Source: Sva-07 sp963741755 (lineage in GTDB: Bacteria; Actinomycetota; Acidimicrobiia; Acidimicrobiales; Ilumatobacteraceae). Taken from it: DNA of 64,000 bases. Each line of letters begins with the position of its first letter. Position 1 is the first letter of the stretch. The notes under the pieces were generated by a model. The model did no database searches. It saw nothing but the letters and a program-made list of their open reading frames with translations, and had not been told where the DNA came from. Shown piece after piece: positions 16,372 through 25,389 of the stretch. Where the stretch lies: the NCBI GenBank assembly GCA_963741755.1, contig CAVUJG010000002.1, positions 62,001 through 126,000 on the forward strand, read 5' to 3'. A program made the translations under genes and the position numbers.

Positions 16372-17423
16372 CGCTGCAGCGTTCCCCCCTCGACGCCGAA
16401 CATCGAGCGCTCGGCGCGACGATGGTCGAATTCGGGGGCTGGGAGATGCCCATTGCGTATCCGTCGGGCACGATCGACGAGCATCTGGCATGCCGGAATG
16501 GGGCGGTGATGTTCGACGTGTCGCACCTCGGCACGGTCCGCGTCGAAGGACCTGACGCGTACGATCGCCTGCAGTCGACGCTCACGAACGACCTCGCCAA
16601 GATCGAGCCGGGACGAGCGCAGTACACCCACCTGCTCGATGCCGCCGATGCCTCGGTGGTCGACGACATCATCGTGTGGTGGCGCGCCGACGATGCTGAC
16701 GCGTTCGACGTGATGCCGAACGCCTCGAACACGTTGGGTGTGCGGGCAGCGATCGGGGGAGTGGACACCACTGCTGAACGCGCCGTGATTGCCGTCCAGG
16801 GTCCCGACGCCAAGGCACTCGTGTCGACGGTGTTCCCGGCCGCTGGTGCCGTTGGACGATTTCGGGTGGCCGCGGTCGACTGGAACGGCGTGGCGTGCAC
16901 CGTCGCTGGTACGGGCTACACCGGAGAGGACGGCATCGAGATCGCCGTCCCGGTGGACGCGGCGCCTGCGTTGTGGCGAACGCTCGGCGATGCGGGCATC
17001 GCCCCAGCGGGTTTGGGAGCTCGCGACACGTTACGACTCGAGAGTGCGCTACCCCTGCACGGTCACGAACTCGGCCCGGGGATCACGTCGCTGCAGGCCG
17101 GACTGTCGTGGGTCGTCGCCTGGAACAAGCCCACGTTCGTCGGCCGTGACGCAGCGTTGGCGGAACGCGATCGTGGGATCGTGCGTCGTCTGGTCGGCAT
17201 CGTCACCGACGGTCGGCGACCAGCGCGCGCTGGGTGTGCGATCTCGATCGACGGCGTAGTGGTCGGCGAGGTGACGAGCGGCAACTTCTCGCCAGTGCTC
17301 GGCCATGGCATCGCGCTTGGGTTCGTCCCGCCCGACACTCCGGAGGGCGCTGCCGTCATCGTCGACGTCCGCGGCAAGGATCTGCCCGGCCGAGTGGCGT
17401 CGACCCCGTTCGTGCGTCGCTGA
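16368..17423 (+). CDS. gcvT: Aminomethyltransferase GcvT (glycine cleavage T protein)
   Basis: GcvT moves the methylene group from the H-protein arm to tetrahydrofolate and releases ammonia. The 351 residues show the family start (LDAEHRALGATMVEFGGWEMPI), then FDVSHLG and GYTGEDGIEI, and the C-terminal barrel (GEVTSGNFSPVLG). The length is slightly short but complete. It is translationally coupled to the upstream merR gene by a four-base overlap and is convergent with the gcvP transcript. Confidence 0.96.
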   Translation: MTLQRSPLDAEHRALGATMVEFGGWEMPIAYPSGTIDEHLACRNGAVMFDVSHLGTVRVEGPDAYDRLQSTLTNDLAKIEPGRAQYTHLLDAADASVVDDIIVWWRADDADAFDVMPNASNTLGVRAAIGGVDTTAERAVIAVQGPDAKALVSTVFPAAGAVGRFRVAAVDWNGVACTVAGTGYTGEDGIEIAVPVDAAPALWRTLGDAGIAPAGLGARDTLRLESALPLHGHELGPGITSLQAGLSWVVAWNKPTFVGRDAALAERDRGIVRRLVGIVTDGRRPARAGCAISIDGVVVGEVTSGNFSPVLGHGIALGFVPPDTPEGAAVIVDVRGKDLPGRVASTPFVRR

Positions 17424-17426
17424 CGA

Positions 17427-18146
17427 TCAGCCGGATGTGGCGGGGGTCGTCGCAGACTTCTTCGCAGGCCGCTTCTTCGCAGGCCGCTTCTTGGCAGGTG
17501 CCTTCTTCGCCGAGGCCTTCTTGGCGGGTGCTTTCTTGGCAGCGGCCTTCTTGGCCGGTGCCCGCTTGGCGGACGCCTTCTTCGCTGGTTGCTTCTTGGG
17601 CACCTGGGTCGTGACGGTGCGGATGGCTGCGGGTTGCCGTTCGGGTTCGACGGTGACCGACGGCGTGGTCGCTGGGCGTCCACCCGGAAGCCGGAATCCG
17701 CCGAACAGTCCGCCTGCCGACTCGGCCAGCTGCGTCAGCGGTCCGAGCCGTCTCGACACTTCGCCGAGAACGTCGGAGAACGCGCTGATCTGATTGGGGA
17801 GCTGGGCGAATGCGGGAGTCGAGAGCGTCTCCGCGAGCCGATGGAGTCCGGGAGCAACTGCCATTGCCGGCCCACTCACCACCTGCATCATCTCGTCGGC
17901 AGCCTTGACGGTGCGGGTGACCTGGGGGATCGCCGCTCGAATCGGCTGCTCGACGTCGATGAGCAGCGAGTTGATCCGCTCGGTCGTCTCGTTGAGGTTC
18001 TCCATCGTCCGATTGAAGTTCTCGACTCCTTTCAAGAACTCGTCGACACCCTTGCGGAACTGCTCGATCGAGCGCACGGTTCCCGACAGCGGCGTGGCGA
18101 AGAGCGTGAAGAGATCGGCCAACGGGTCGGAGCGTGCGTCAGGCAT
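17427..18146 (-). CDS. Helical protein with histone H1-like Ala/Lys/Pro tail
   Basis: Residues 1-170 are predicted amphipathic helices without membrane character (LADLFTLFATPLSGTVRSIEQ and following). The last 70 residues are repeats of PAKKA/PAKKR, as in histone H1 and in the tails of actinobacterial HupB or phasin-like proteins. The protein should bind DNA or polyanions. It starts five bases after the gcvP stop and has no promoter of its own, so it shares the gcvP message and its glycine riboswitch. The function is unknown; phasin-like or nucleoid protein are the two ideas I would weigh. Confidence 0.72.
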   Translation of the reverse strand: MPDARSDPLADLFTLFATPLSGTVRSIEQFRKGVDEFLKGVENFNRTMENLNETTERINSLLIDVEQPIRAAIPQVTRTVKAADEMMQVVSGPAMAVAPGLHRLAETLSTPAFAQLPNQISAFSDVLGEVSRRLGPLTQLAESAGGLFGGFRLPGGRPATTPSVTVEPERQPAAIRTVTTQVPKKQPAKKASAKRAPAKKAAAKKAPAKKASAKKAPAKKRPAKKRPAKKSATTPATSG

Positions 18147-18151
18147 CGCGG

Positions 18152-21025
18152 TCACGCTAGTGCAGTGGCGTAGGCCTCCAGGGGCTCGCACGAGCAGACC
18201 AGGTGACGGTCGCCCTGGGCGCCATCGATGCGCGACACGGCCGGGAAGTACTTCTGTGCTCGTAGGCCGGCCACGGGGAACGCCCCGAGCTCGCGGGTGT
18301 ACGGGCGATCCCAGTCGCCGAGCAGATCCTCGGCGGTGTGGGGTGCATGGCGCAGCGGGCTGTCGTCCAGCGGCCACTCGCCGTTGACCACGCGGTCGAT
18401 CTCTCCTCGGATGGCGACCATTGCGTCGCAGAACCGGTCGAGTTCGCGCAGGCTCTCGCTCTCGGTCGGCTCGACCATCAGCGTTCCGGCGACGGGGAAA
18501 CTCATCGTCGGTGCGTGGAACCCGAAGTCCATCAAGCGCTTCGCGACGTCGTCCACGGTGACGCCGGTCGTCTTGGTGATGTCGCGGAGATCGAGGATGC
18601 ACTCGTGGGCGACTCGTCCGTGCTCACCTCGGTACAGGACCGGGTAGTGGGCGTCGAGACGTTCGGCGATGTAGTTCGCCGCGACGATGGCCACGCTGGT
18701 CGCCTCCGTGAGCCCTGCTGCGCCCATCATCTCGATGTACATCCACGGGATGGGCAAGATGCCTGCCGACCCGAACGGAGCGGCCGACACAGCCCCCACA
18801 GCCTGATCCTGATGTAGAGGGTGACCCGGAAGGAACGGAGCGAGATGCGCGCGGACACCGATGGGGCCAACGCCGGGGCCACCACCGCCGTGCGGGATGC
18901 AGAAGGTCTTGTGGAGGTTGAGGTGGCTCACGTCGGCGCCGAATTCGCCGGGACGAGCATGACCGACCAACGCGTTGAGGTTGGCACCGTCGACGTACAC
19001 CTGGCCACCTGCGTCGTGGACCAGGCGGCACAGTTCGACCACGCTCGATTCGAAGACGCCGTGGGTGGACGGGTAGGTGATCATGATGGCAGCGAGCCGG
19101 TCGCCGACCTGGTCGATCTTGGTGCGCACATCGGTCAGATCGATGTTGCCCCGATCGTCGCATGCCACCACGACGACGTCCATGCCCGCCATCACGGCAC
19201 TCGCAGCGTTGGTGCCGTGGGCGCTGGACGGGATCAGGCACACCGTACGGTCGAGATCGCCACGGGAGCGGTGGTAGGCGCGGATCGCCAGCAGACCGGC
19301 GTACTCGCCCTGGCTGCCGGCGTTCGGCTGCAAGCTCACCGCGTCGTAGCCGGTGATCTTCGCCAAGCGGTCCTCGAGGTCGTGAATCAACTCGAGGTAC
19401 CCCTCGGCTTGATCGACCGGGGCGAACGGGTGGATGTCGCTGAACTCGGGCCAAGTGATCGGCACCATCTCCGAGGTGGCGTTGAGCTTCATCGTGCACG
19501 ATCCGAGGGGAATCATCGTGCGGTCGAGTGCCAGATCGCGATCGCTCAAACGGCGCAGATAGCGCAGCATCTCGTGCTCGCTGTGGTAGCGCTCGAAGAC
19601 CGACTGCGTCAGGAACTCGTCGCTGCGGCGCATCGACGCGGTCAACCCGTCGGCAGCGGTGTCGTAGGCGCCCGAGTCGAGTGGCTGCCCACCGAGCGCG
19701 TGGACGATGTCGTGGACCTGCTGGGGTGTGGTCGTCTCGTCGAACGTCACGCCGACATGGGTGTCATCGACGCGGCGGATGTTGAACCCGGCGTCGAGCG
19801 CGGCGGCCAGTGCCACCTCCGCTGACGGCACTGCCACCGTGAGAGTGTCGAACCACGAGGCATTGGCGAGTTCGAGCCCGCCGGCGCGCAGGCCGGCCGC
19901 GGCGATCGAGGTCAGCCGTTGGACTCGCTCGGCGATGCGCGTCAGCCCGTCGCGCCCGTGCCACGCCGCATACAACCCGGCGATGTTGGCCAACAACACC
20001 TGGGCGGTGCAGATGTTCGACGTCGCCTTCTCGCGTCGAATGTGCTGCTCGCGGGTCTGCAACGCAAGCCGCAACGCCGGTCGGCCCTCGGTGTCGACGC
20101 TCACTCCGACGATGCGGCCTGGCATCGATCGCGCCGCCCGCTCGTGCGCTGCCAGGAAGCCTGCATGCGGGCCTCCGAAACCCATCGGCACACCGAATCG
20201 CTGTGCCGAACCAACGGCGATGTCGGCGCCGAGTTGGCCGGGCGGAACGGACAGCAGGCAGGCGAGCGGGTCGGTTGCAACGATGGCCATGCCGCCGAGT
20301 TCGTGGACCTGAGCGATGGCCGTCGACCAGTCGGTGACGGCGCCGGACGACGTCGGCAGGCTGAACAGCGCGCCGAACAGCCCGTCGCCCGACCCGATCA
20401 GATCGACGTCGCCGACGACCAGGTCGATCCCCACCGGTTCTGCCCGCGTGCGCAGGACAGCAATCGTCTGCGGATGGGTGTCGCGATGCACGACGAACCG
20501 GTTCGACGCCGACTTCGACTGCCGTCGCGCCATGGTCATTGCTTCCGCCGCGGCGGTCGCCTCGTCGAGCAGCGATGCGTTGGTGACGTCGAGGCCGGTC
20601 AGTTCGGTGACCAGCGTCTGGAAGTTGAGCAGCGCCTCCAGGCGACCCTGGCTGATCTCGGGCTGGTACGGCGTGTAGGCGGTGTACCACGCCGGGTTCT
20701 CCAGCACATTGCGGGCGATCACCGGCGGCGTGACCGTGTTCGTGTACCCCATCCCGATCAGGCTGTTGACCCGTCGGTTCCGCCCGGCGATCCGGCGGAG
20801 GCGTTCGAGCGCATCGGCCTCCGAGACCCCGCCGGGGAGCCCCAGCGCGGATGCCGCCCGAATCGATTCTGGCATGGTGGCTGCCAAGAGATCGTCGGTC
20901 GACTCGACGCCGATCACACGCAGCATCGCTGCCACCTCGTCGGGCGAGGGACCGATGTGTCGTCGAGTGAATTCGTCGGGCTCGATGAGCGTGAGCAACG
21001 AACGTGGGGGAGTGGGATCGGACAC
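18152..21025 (-). CDS. gcvP: Glycine dehydrogenase (decarboxylating) GcvP
   Basis: GcvP is the PLP enzyme that decarboxylates glycine and loads the H protein. The chain of 957 residues is the full single-chain form, with an N-terminal half (RHIGPSPDEVAAML, then SLIGMGYTNT, NPAWYTAYTPYQPEISQGRL). The C-terminal half has the PLP lysine in DVSHLNLHKTFCIPHGGGGPG. The start is placed at GTG 21025, seven bases after a perfect AGGAGG; an in-frame ATG 14 codons upstream lies at the riboswitch boundary. A tandem glycine riboswitch precedes it. Confidence 0.97.
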   Translation of the reverse strand: MSDPTPPRSLLTLIEPDEFTRRHIGPSPDEVAAMLRVIGVESTDDLLAATMPESIRAASALGLPGGVSEADALERLRRIAGRNRRVNSLIGMGYTNTVTPPVIARNVLENPAWYTAYTPYQPEISQGRLEALLNFQTLVTELTGLDVTNASLLDEATAAAEAMTMARRQSKSASNRFVVHRDTHPQTIAVLRTRAEPVGIDLVVGDVDLIGSGDGLFGALFSLPTSSGAVTDWSTAIAQVHELGGMAIVATDPLACLLSVPPGQLGADIAVGSAQRFGVPMGFGGPHAGFLAAHERAARSMPGRIVGVSVDTEGRPALRLALQTREQHIRREKATSNICTAQVLLANIAGLYAAWHGRDGLTRIAERVQRLTSIAAAGLRAGGLELANASWFDTLTVAVPSAEVALAAALDAGFNIRRVDDTHVGVTFDETTTPQQVHDIVHALGGQPLDSGAYDTAADGLTASMRRSDEFLTQSVFERYHSEHEMLRYLRRLSDRDLALDRTMIPLGSCTMKLNATSEMVPITWPEFSDIHPFAPVDQAEGYLELIHDLEDRLAKITGYDAVSLQPNAGSQGEYAGLLAIRAYHRSRGDLDRTVCLIPSSAHGTNAASAVMAGMDVVVVACDDRGNIDLTDVRTKIDQVGDRLAAIMITYPSTHGVFESSVVELCRLVHDAGGQVYVDGANLNALVGHARPGEFGADVSHLNLHKTFCIPHGGGGPGVGPIGVRAHLAPFLPGHPLHQDQAVGAVSAAPFGSAGILPIPWMYIEMMGAAGLTEATSVAIVAANYIAERLDAHYPVLYRGEHGRVAHECILDLRDITKTTGVTVDDVAKRLMDFGFHAPTMSFPVAGTLMVEPTESESLRELDRFCDAMVAIRGEIDRVVNGEWPLDDSPLRHAPHTAEDLLGDWDRPYTRELGAFPVAGLRAQKYFPAVSRIDGAQGDRHLVCSCEPLEAYATALA

Positions 21026-21060
21026 GGGGAAGCCTCCTGCAGTGGATTGGACTTCCCCGG

Positions 21061-21278
21061 CTGTCATCGGTACCTGAGAGTTTTCGCTCGGGCGAACCCG
21101 AGCTTTCCCCGTCGGTGACCACCGGGTGTCGTCACGAGTCGGAGCGACTCAACACCTGGTGGCACTTTCCAGCGTGCCTCGCCCGAGCGGTCCATGGGCC
21201 TGAGAGATTCCGGGGAGGTTGCTCCTTCGGCGTCAGCGCCTCGATGTTGACGGCACTGACTCTCCCGCTCGGGTGGAA
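21061..21278 (-). ncRNA. Tandem glycine riboswitch upstream of gcvP
   Basis: Read on the minus strand, the first aptamer contains GGGAGAGTC, then CGCCGAAGGAGCAA and the closing GAATCTCTCAGGC (about 21278 down to 21193). The second contains GGAAAGTGCC and GACGGGGAAAGCTCGGG, and closes AAAACTCTCAGGTACCGATGACAG (to about 21061). These are the conserved glycine-aptamer elements, joined by a short linker. It lies directly before gcvP and normally turns expression on when glycine is abundant. The expression platform may include the AGGAGG region at about 21033-21038. Confidence 0.93.
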
Positions 21279-21359
21279 CGGCGATTCAGTTGTGGGCGCA
21301 GCGTACCTGTCGGCGCCCGCGCGTCGCGGTATCCGGCGCGAGTTCGACCGCCGTTCGGC

Positions 21360-23195
21360 TCAGGCCCGGGGAGCGGTGACGTTGCAGGCGTCGAGCGGCT
21401 TGATGATGGGGTACGGATTCACTGCAGCGCCGCCGTTGGGGTGCGCCTCGAAGTGCAGGTGCGGCGTTGCCGAATTCCCCGTGCTGCCGACCGTGCCGAT
21501 GACCTGCCCGGCGCTGACGGTCGCACCGAGCACGATGCCGGGGCCGAAGGTGTCCATGTGCAGGTAGGTGAAATAGGTGCCGTTGTCCTGAGCGATTCGC
21601 AGCCCGTTGCCCGCCAACGACCCAGGCGTGTCGGTGTAGATCTTCGAGATGGTCCCGGAGACCACGGCATACAGCAGGTTCCCGCGAGCTGCGATGACGT
21701 CGACGCCCTCGTGCAGCCGCCCGCCGCCGCGAGGGGCCAGCCAGGTGTCGCCGAACCAACACTTGCCCTGGACCGGGAACACGTCGATCGACACGCCGGC
21801 GCTCGACGTTGGAGCGGGAGCGGGCGCCGCAACGGTGCCGAGTCGATCGGCGGTGGCCTGGTCGACCTTGCCCGTTGCGGGCAGGCCTTCACGGCGCTGG
21901 AAGTTCAAGATGGCGCCGGCGGTGGCCGCGCCGAACACGCCGTCGGCGCCTCCGGCAAAGCTGATCCCGGCCGCGATCAATGACTGTTGGAGCGCCGTGA
22001 CGCGGGCTCCTCGCTCGCCGTACATGGCGAACCCGGCCTGATTGCTGACGCCCTGTGGAGCAGCGGGGGAGCCGAGCGAGAGTTCAGCGACATCGGTCGC
22101 GCTGACCACGCCGTTCTGTTCACGACCTTGGGCACGCTGGAACTCGATCAGCGTGGCCCGTGTCATGTTGCCGAACACGCCGTCAGCGCCGCCGCGCAGC
22201 GTCAGCCCGGTCTGCATGAGCGCTCGTTGGAGATCCTTGACGAGTTGACCGTTCGAGCCGACGGTGAGGCCGACGTGTGACGCGCCGGCTGCGGGCGCGG
22301 GGGTGGGAGCGGGTGCCGGTGGGGGTGCACCAGCGACGAGTGCGAGCTTGGCGACGACGGCGTCATCGACCACGCCATTGGCGGTGAGGCCGTTGGCCTG
22401 TTGGTAGCTGGTCAGCGCTGCGGCAGTCACCGGACCGAAGACGCCATCAGCGCCACCGCGAACGGTGATTCCAGCGGCGATCAACGCTCGCTGGAGCACC
22501 TTGACGTTGTCACCACGGGCGCCCGTGGTCATCCCGACGAACCCCGTGGCAGCCGTTGCGGCGGGTTTCGCGACACCGGCGGGAGCCGCTGGAGCGCTCG
22601 GCGTGCTGCCGAGCTCGAGCTTCGCCGACGTCGCAGCATCGACCTCGCCGGTGATCGACAGACCGTTCCACCGTTGGAAGTTCGACACGGCCGTCTTGGT
22701 CGCAGGTCCGAACACACCGTCGGCGCCGCCGGGCACGAACACACCGAACGCCATCAACGCGGTCTGGAGTGCCTTGACCGCGTCGCCTTGCGAGCCGACC
22801 GTGAGCCCACTCGCCGCTGCGGCAGCCGGAGCGGGGGTCGTCAGCCCGAGCGCAGCTGCGGTCGCTTCGTCGACGGTGCCGGTCGTTGCGAGGCCCGAGC
22901 GGGACTGGTAGGCGGTCAGAGCGGACTTCGTGGCCGGTCCGAAGACGCCATCGGCGCCGCCGGGAACAGTGACGCCGGCGGTGATCAGCGCATTCTGGAG
23001 GGTGACGACATCAGCGCCGGTCGAGCCTTGCGCCAGGCCGACGACCGCCTGGGGGAGCATCGGCGCCTGCACCGTACCGGGGGAGGCAGAGGCGATTGCC
23101 GGGACGGTCGCAAGCGTCAATCCGGCGATCGTCGCAACGCACACACCTCGAAAAACGAGACGTACGTATCGGGGGTGACGGCTGGCGGTCATCAT
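21360..23195 (-). CDS. Secreted M23 endopeptidase with five peptidoglycan-binding repeats
   Basis: After a signal peptide (hydrophobic VCVATIAGLTLATVPAIASASPG) come five PG_binding_1 repeats of about 65-75 residues, each with GGADGVFGPAT-like cores. The C-terminal LytM/M23 zinc endopeptidase has HEGVD (first ligands) and HLHFEAHP. The enzyme should cut peptide cross-links in the wall during division or remodelling. It has 611 residues from the ATG at 23195, with a GGGAG site somewhat far upstream. An unusually long leader precedes it. Confidence 0.92.
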   Translation of the reverse strand: MMTASRHPRYVRLVFRGVCVATIAGLTLATVPAIASASPGTVQAPMLPQAVVGLAQGSTGADVVTLQNALITAGVTVPGGADGVFGPATKSALTAYQSRSGLATTGTVDEATAAALGLTTPAPAAAAASGLTVGSQGDAVKALQTALMAFGVFVPGGADGVFGPATKTAVSNFQRWNGLSITGEVDAATSAKLELGSTPSAPAAPAGVAKPAATAATGFVGMTTGARGDNVKVLQRALIAAGITVRGGADGVFGPVTAAALTSYQQANGLTANGVVDDAVVAKLALVAGAPPPAPAPTPAPAAGASHVGLTVGSNGQLVKDLQRALMQTGLTLRGGADGVFGNMTRATLIEFQRAQGREQNGVVSATDVAELSLGSPAAPQGVSNQAGFAMYGERGARVTALQQSLIAAGISFAGGADGVFGAATAGAILNFQRREGLPATGKVDQATADRLGTVAAPAPAPTSSAGVSIDVFPVQGKCWFGDTWLAPRGGGRLHEGVDVIAARGNLLYAVVSGTISKIYTDTPGSLAGNGLRIAQDNGTYFTYLHMDTFGPGIVLGATVSAGQVIGTVGSTGNSATPHLHFEAHPNGGAAVNPYPIIKPLDACNVTAPRA

Positions 23196-23454
23196 GGACG
23201 GAGAGGCTCCCTGCACTGTGGAGTTGTCGGTCCGCCCGGACGGCACCTCAAGCATCGATGAAAATCTCAACGTGAGGCCAAGAACTCTGAACCTCGACAT
23301 GATGTCTCGGCGTTCCCAACACCCCAGGTAGGGGCCCGTGGAGTGGGAGCGCCCATTCTGGCCGGGGATTTCCCCCCTGTCCACCGCCTCACCCGAATAT
23401 GACATAACGAAGATTATGGGCGTTGCCGAGGAAAGGGCGAAGGGGGCGTTGCGC
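23196..23454 (-). other. Long GC-rich leader upstream of the M23 endopeptidase
   Basis: No gene is visible in this 259-base gap. It holds an AT-richer patch (23396-23420) that could be the promoter, and then a G/C-rich stretch able to form several hairpins (for example GGGG-AAAT-CCCC, minus strand). Wall-hydrolase genes in actinobacteria often carry c-di-AMP (ydaO) leaders, but I could not find the conserved ydaO core here, so only a structured leader is suggested. Confidence 0.35.
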
Positions 23455-23829
23455 TCAGGCTGCGCCAATCTCCCGGTTCTTCAGAGGTCTGGCGGCCTCG
23501 AGCAGCCATTCCAACGCGTCGGCGAGCTCGAGCGGCGTTGCTGCGCTGCGATCGACGAGGTCCCGTTCGACGTCCTCGACGGCGCACGCCAATACGTACA
23601 GCTCGTCGTGCAGTGCGTCGAGTTCGGATCGGGCGACGACCAGTTCGTTCTCGCTCAGCTCCAACTCGGCCGCTCGATGCCGAGCCACCCAGTCCCATTG
23701 CCGGCATCGTCCGGAGCAGAACTCGCGGGGTCGACCGGGACCGGAACGCCCGGGCAGCGCTCGTCGGCACCATCGGCAGTGATTGGTCGCCGATTCTCCG
23801 CTGTCGTCGCCCATCGAGTATTTCGTCAT
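23455..23829 (-). CDS. Small zinc-knuckle coiled-coil protein
   Basis: The 124-residue protein starts with a Cys4 knuckle (CRWC ... FCSGRCRQWDW, about residues 18-43) followed by a long charged helix with heptad-like leucines (about 50-105). Such proteins are frequent in actinobacteria and uncharacterised. ATG 23829 is supported by TACAAT lying six bases upstream on the minus strand, which would make the mRNA leaderless. Longer frames upstream have arginine-rich shadow composition. Confidence 0.68.
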   Translation of the reverse strand: MTKYSMGDDSGESATNHCRWCRRALPGRSGPGRPREFCSGRCRQWDWVARHRAAELELSENELVVARSELDALHDELYVLACAVEDVERDLVDRSAATPLELADALEWLLEAARPLKNREIGAA

Positions 23830-23888
23830 GACGATATTGTAGTGACGCCGTCGGTGCGAGACGGCGATCTGGCTGGGAGACTTCCGGC

Positions 23889-24971
23889 GTGACGACTCTT
23901 CCGCCGCCTCCTGCCCGCGCCTTCGCCAGCGACAATGCGGCCGGCGCACACCCCGCCGTGCTCGAAGCGGTCCTCGCCGCGAACGGCGGGTCAGCGCTCG
24001 CCTACGGCGATGACGAGTACACACGCGAGTGCGCCGCACGCTTCCGTGATCTGTTCGGCGCCGATGTCACCACCCGGCTGACGTTCAACGGCACCGGAGC
24101 GAACATCGTCGCTCTGGCAACCCTGCTCGGCTCGCTGCCGGGGCCGAACCATGCGGTCGTGTGCACCGATTGGGCGCACATCGCCGTCGACGAGACCGGC
24201 GCTCCTGAACGAGCTCTCGCAACGAAGCTCATCGACCTGCCGTCGGCCGGCGCGAAGCTGGTCCCCGAACAACTTGCCGAACTGGCCCACCTCCAGGGCG
24301 TGCAGCACCACGTCCAACCCGGGGTCGTGTCGATCACCCAGGCCACCGAACTCGGCACGCTGTACACCGCCGACGAGATCGCTGCACTGTGCGATCAAGC
24401 CCATGCCCTGGGCATGTTGGTTCACCTCGACGGCGCTCGTATCGCGAACGCCACGGCAGCGCTCGGTGGCACACGCGCCGCACTGCGGGCGATGACGATC
24501 GACGCGGGCGTCGATGCCGTGAGCTTCGGCGGAACGAAGAACGGCCTGCTCGGCGCCGAGGCGGTCATCTTCCTGTCCCCCGACGTTGCCGTCGGCTCGA
24601 AATTCGTCCGCAAGCAGGTCACACAACTGCCCTCGAAGATGCGGTTCCTGGCCGCACAGTTCAACGCCATCCTCCACGACGATCTCTGGATCGATCTCGC
24701 AGCGCACGCCAATGTCATGGCGACCGAGCTCTACCGGCTCACATCGCGCATCGACGGCGTCGAGCTGGACGAGTCGCCGGCGGTCAACAGCCTGTTCCCC
24801 TGCCTGTCCCCCGAGGTGATCGCCCCGCTGCGCGACTGGTGCTTCTTCTGGGACTGGGATCTCAGCCGCCATCAGGTGCGATGGATGACCGCATGGGACA
24901 CCACCGAGGACGACGTGGCCACGTTCGCACGTGGCGTCGAGCTGCTCGTGAGCGCCCCGGTGAGCGCCTGA
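23889..24971 (+). CDS. ltaE: Low-specificity L-threonine aldolase (beta-eliminating lyase family)
   Basis: The PLP-dependent enzyme splits threonine into glycine and acetaldehyde. Family marks over 360 residues are SDNAAGAHPAVLEA at the N-terminus, HLDGARIANA and the PLP lysine in SFGGTKNGLLGAEAV near residue 218. It would supply or drain glycine, fitting the nearby glycine cleavage genes, although it is not in their operon. GTG 23889 is the first start in the frame after the divergent gene. A tyrosine-phenol-lyase-like relative is less likely. Confidence 0.88.
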   Translation: MTTLPPPPARAFASDNAAGAHPAVLEAVLAANGGSALAYGDDEYTRECAARFRDLFGADVTTRLTFNGTGANIVALATLLGSLPGPNHAVVCTDWAHIAVDETGAPERALATKLIDLPSAGAKLVPEQLAELAHLQGVQHHVQPGVVSITQATELGTLYTADEIAALCDQAHALGMLVHLDGARIANATAALGGTRAALRAMTIDAGVDAVSFGGTKNGLLGAEAVIFLSPDVAVGSKFVRKQVTQLPSKMRFLAAQFNAILHDDLWIDLAAHANVMATELYRLTSRIDGVELDESPAVNSLFPCLSPEVIAPLRDWCFFWDWDLSRHQVRWMTAWDTTEDDVATFARGVELLVSAPVSA

Positions 24972-25003
24972 CCGAAGTTCTGAAAATTCATTGCTTGATG
25001 CAA

Positions 25004-25032
25004 TTGACTCGGCGGTCGATTCGATTTAGTCT
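25004..25032 (+). promoter_or_regulatory. Promoter upstream of whiB
   Basis: TTGACT (25004-25009) and TAGTCT (25027-25032) are 17 bases apart, in an AT-richer gap, about 60 bases before the WhiB start. It probably drives whiB and the abutting kinase gene. Confidence 0.5.
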
Positions 25033-25092
25033 GCTGACCGCTCGGGGTCGATCGGTCTCGGGCAGGGGCTCTCCACACGGGGGTGTGAGTAC

Positions 25093-25389
25093 ATGTCGGC
25101 CATCGAACTCGACCGCATCGCAACCGATGATGACTGGATGCGCCACGGCGCATGCAAGGGGTTGACTCATCTGTTCTTCCCGACGGCTGCGGAACGCCCG
25201 CAGGCCCGCGAGCGACGCGAAGCGGCAGCTCAGGACGTGTGTGCGGGGTGTTCGGTCCGCGTCGACTGTGTCGAGTTCGCCCGCCGAAACCACGAGTACG
25301 GCTTCTGGGGTGGCGAGTCCGAGGACGAACGTCATGCCGCCGGATTCCGCCTGATCGCCCCGATCGGCATCCGCGCACGAGCGAGCTGA
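25093..25389 (+). CDS. whiB: WhiB-family iron-sulfur transcription regulator
   Basis: WhiB proteins bind a [4Fe-4S] cluster and partner with the principal sigma factor. The four ligands are Cys21, Cys50, Cys53 and Cys59 (CAGC, then C), followed by the G(F)WGGESEDER turn near 70 and a short basic C-terminus. The 98 residues and motif spacing are standard. I cannot say which Wbl class it belongs to. The stop codon is immediately followed by the start of the ribokinase gene. Confidence 0.95.
   Translation: MSAIELDRIATDDDWMRHGACKGLTHLFFPTAAERPQARERREAAAQDVCAGCSVRVDCVEFARRNHEYGFWGGESEDERHAAGFRLIAPIGIRARAS

Noticed and set aside
17453..17610. Tandem repeats that might be a CRISPR-like array
   Set aside because: They encode PAKKA repeats in phase with a gene, have no unique spacers and no cas genes are in the window.
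23300..23420. c-di-AMP (ydaO) riboswitch upstream of the M23 gene
   Set aside because: The leader has G-rich stems, but I could not find the conserved ydaO core segments in order.
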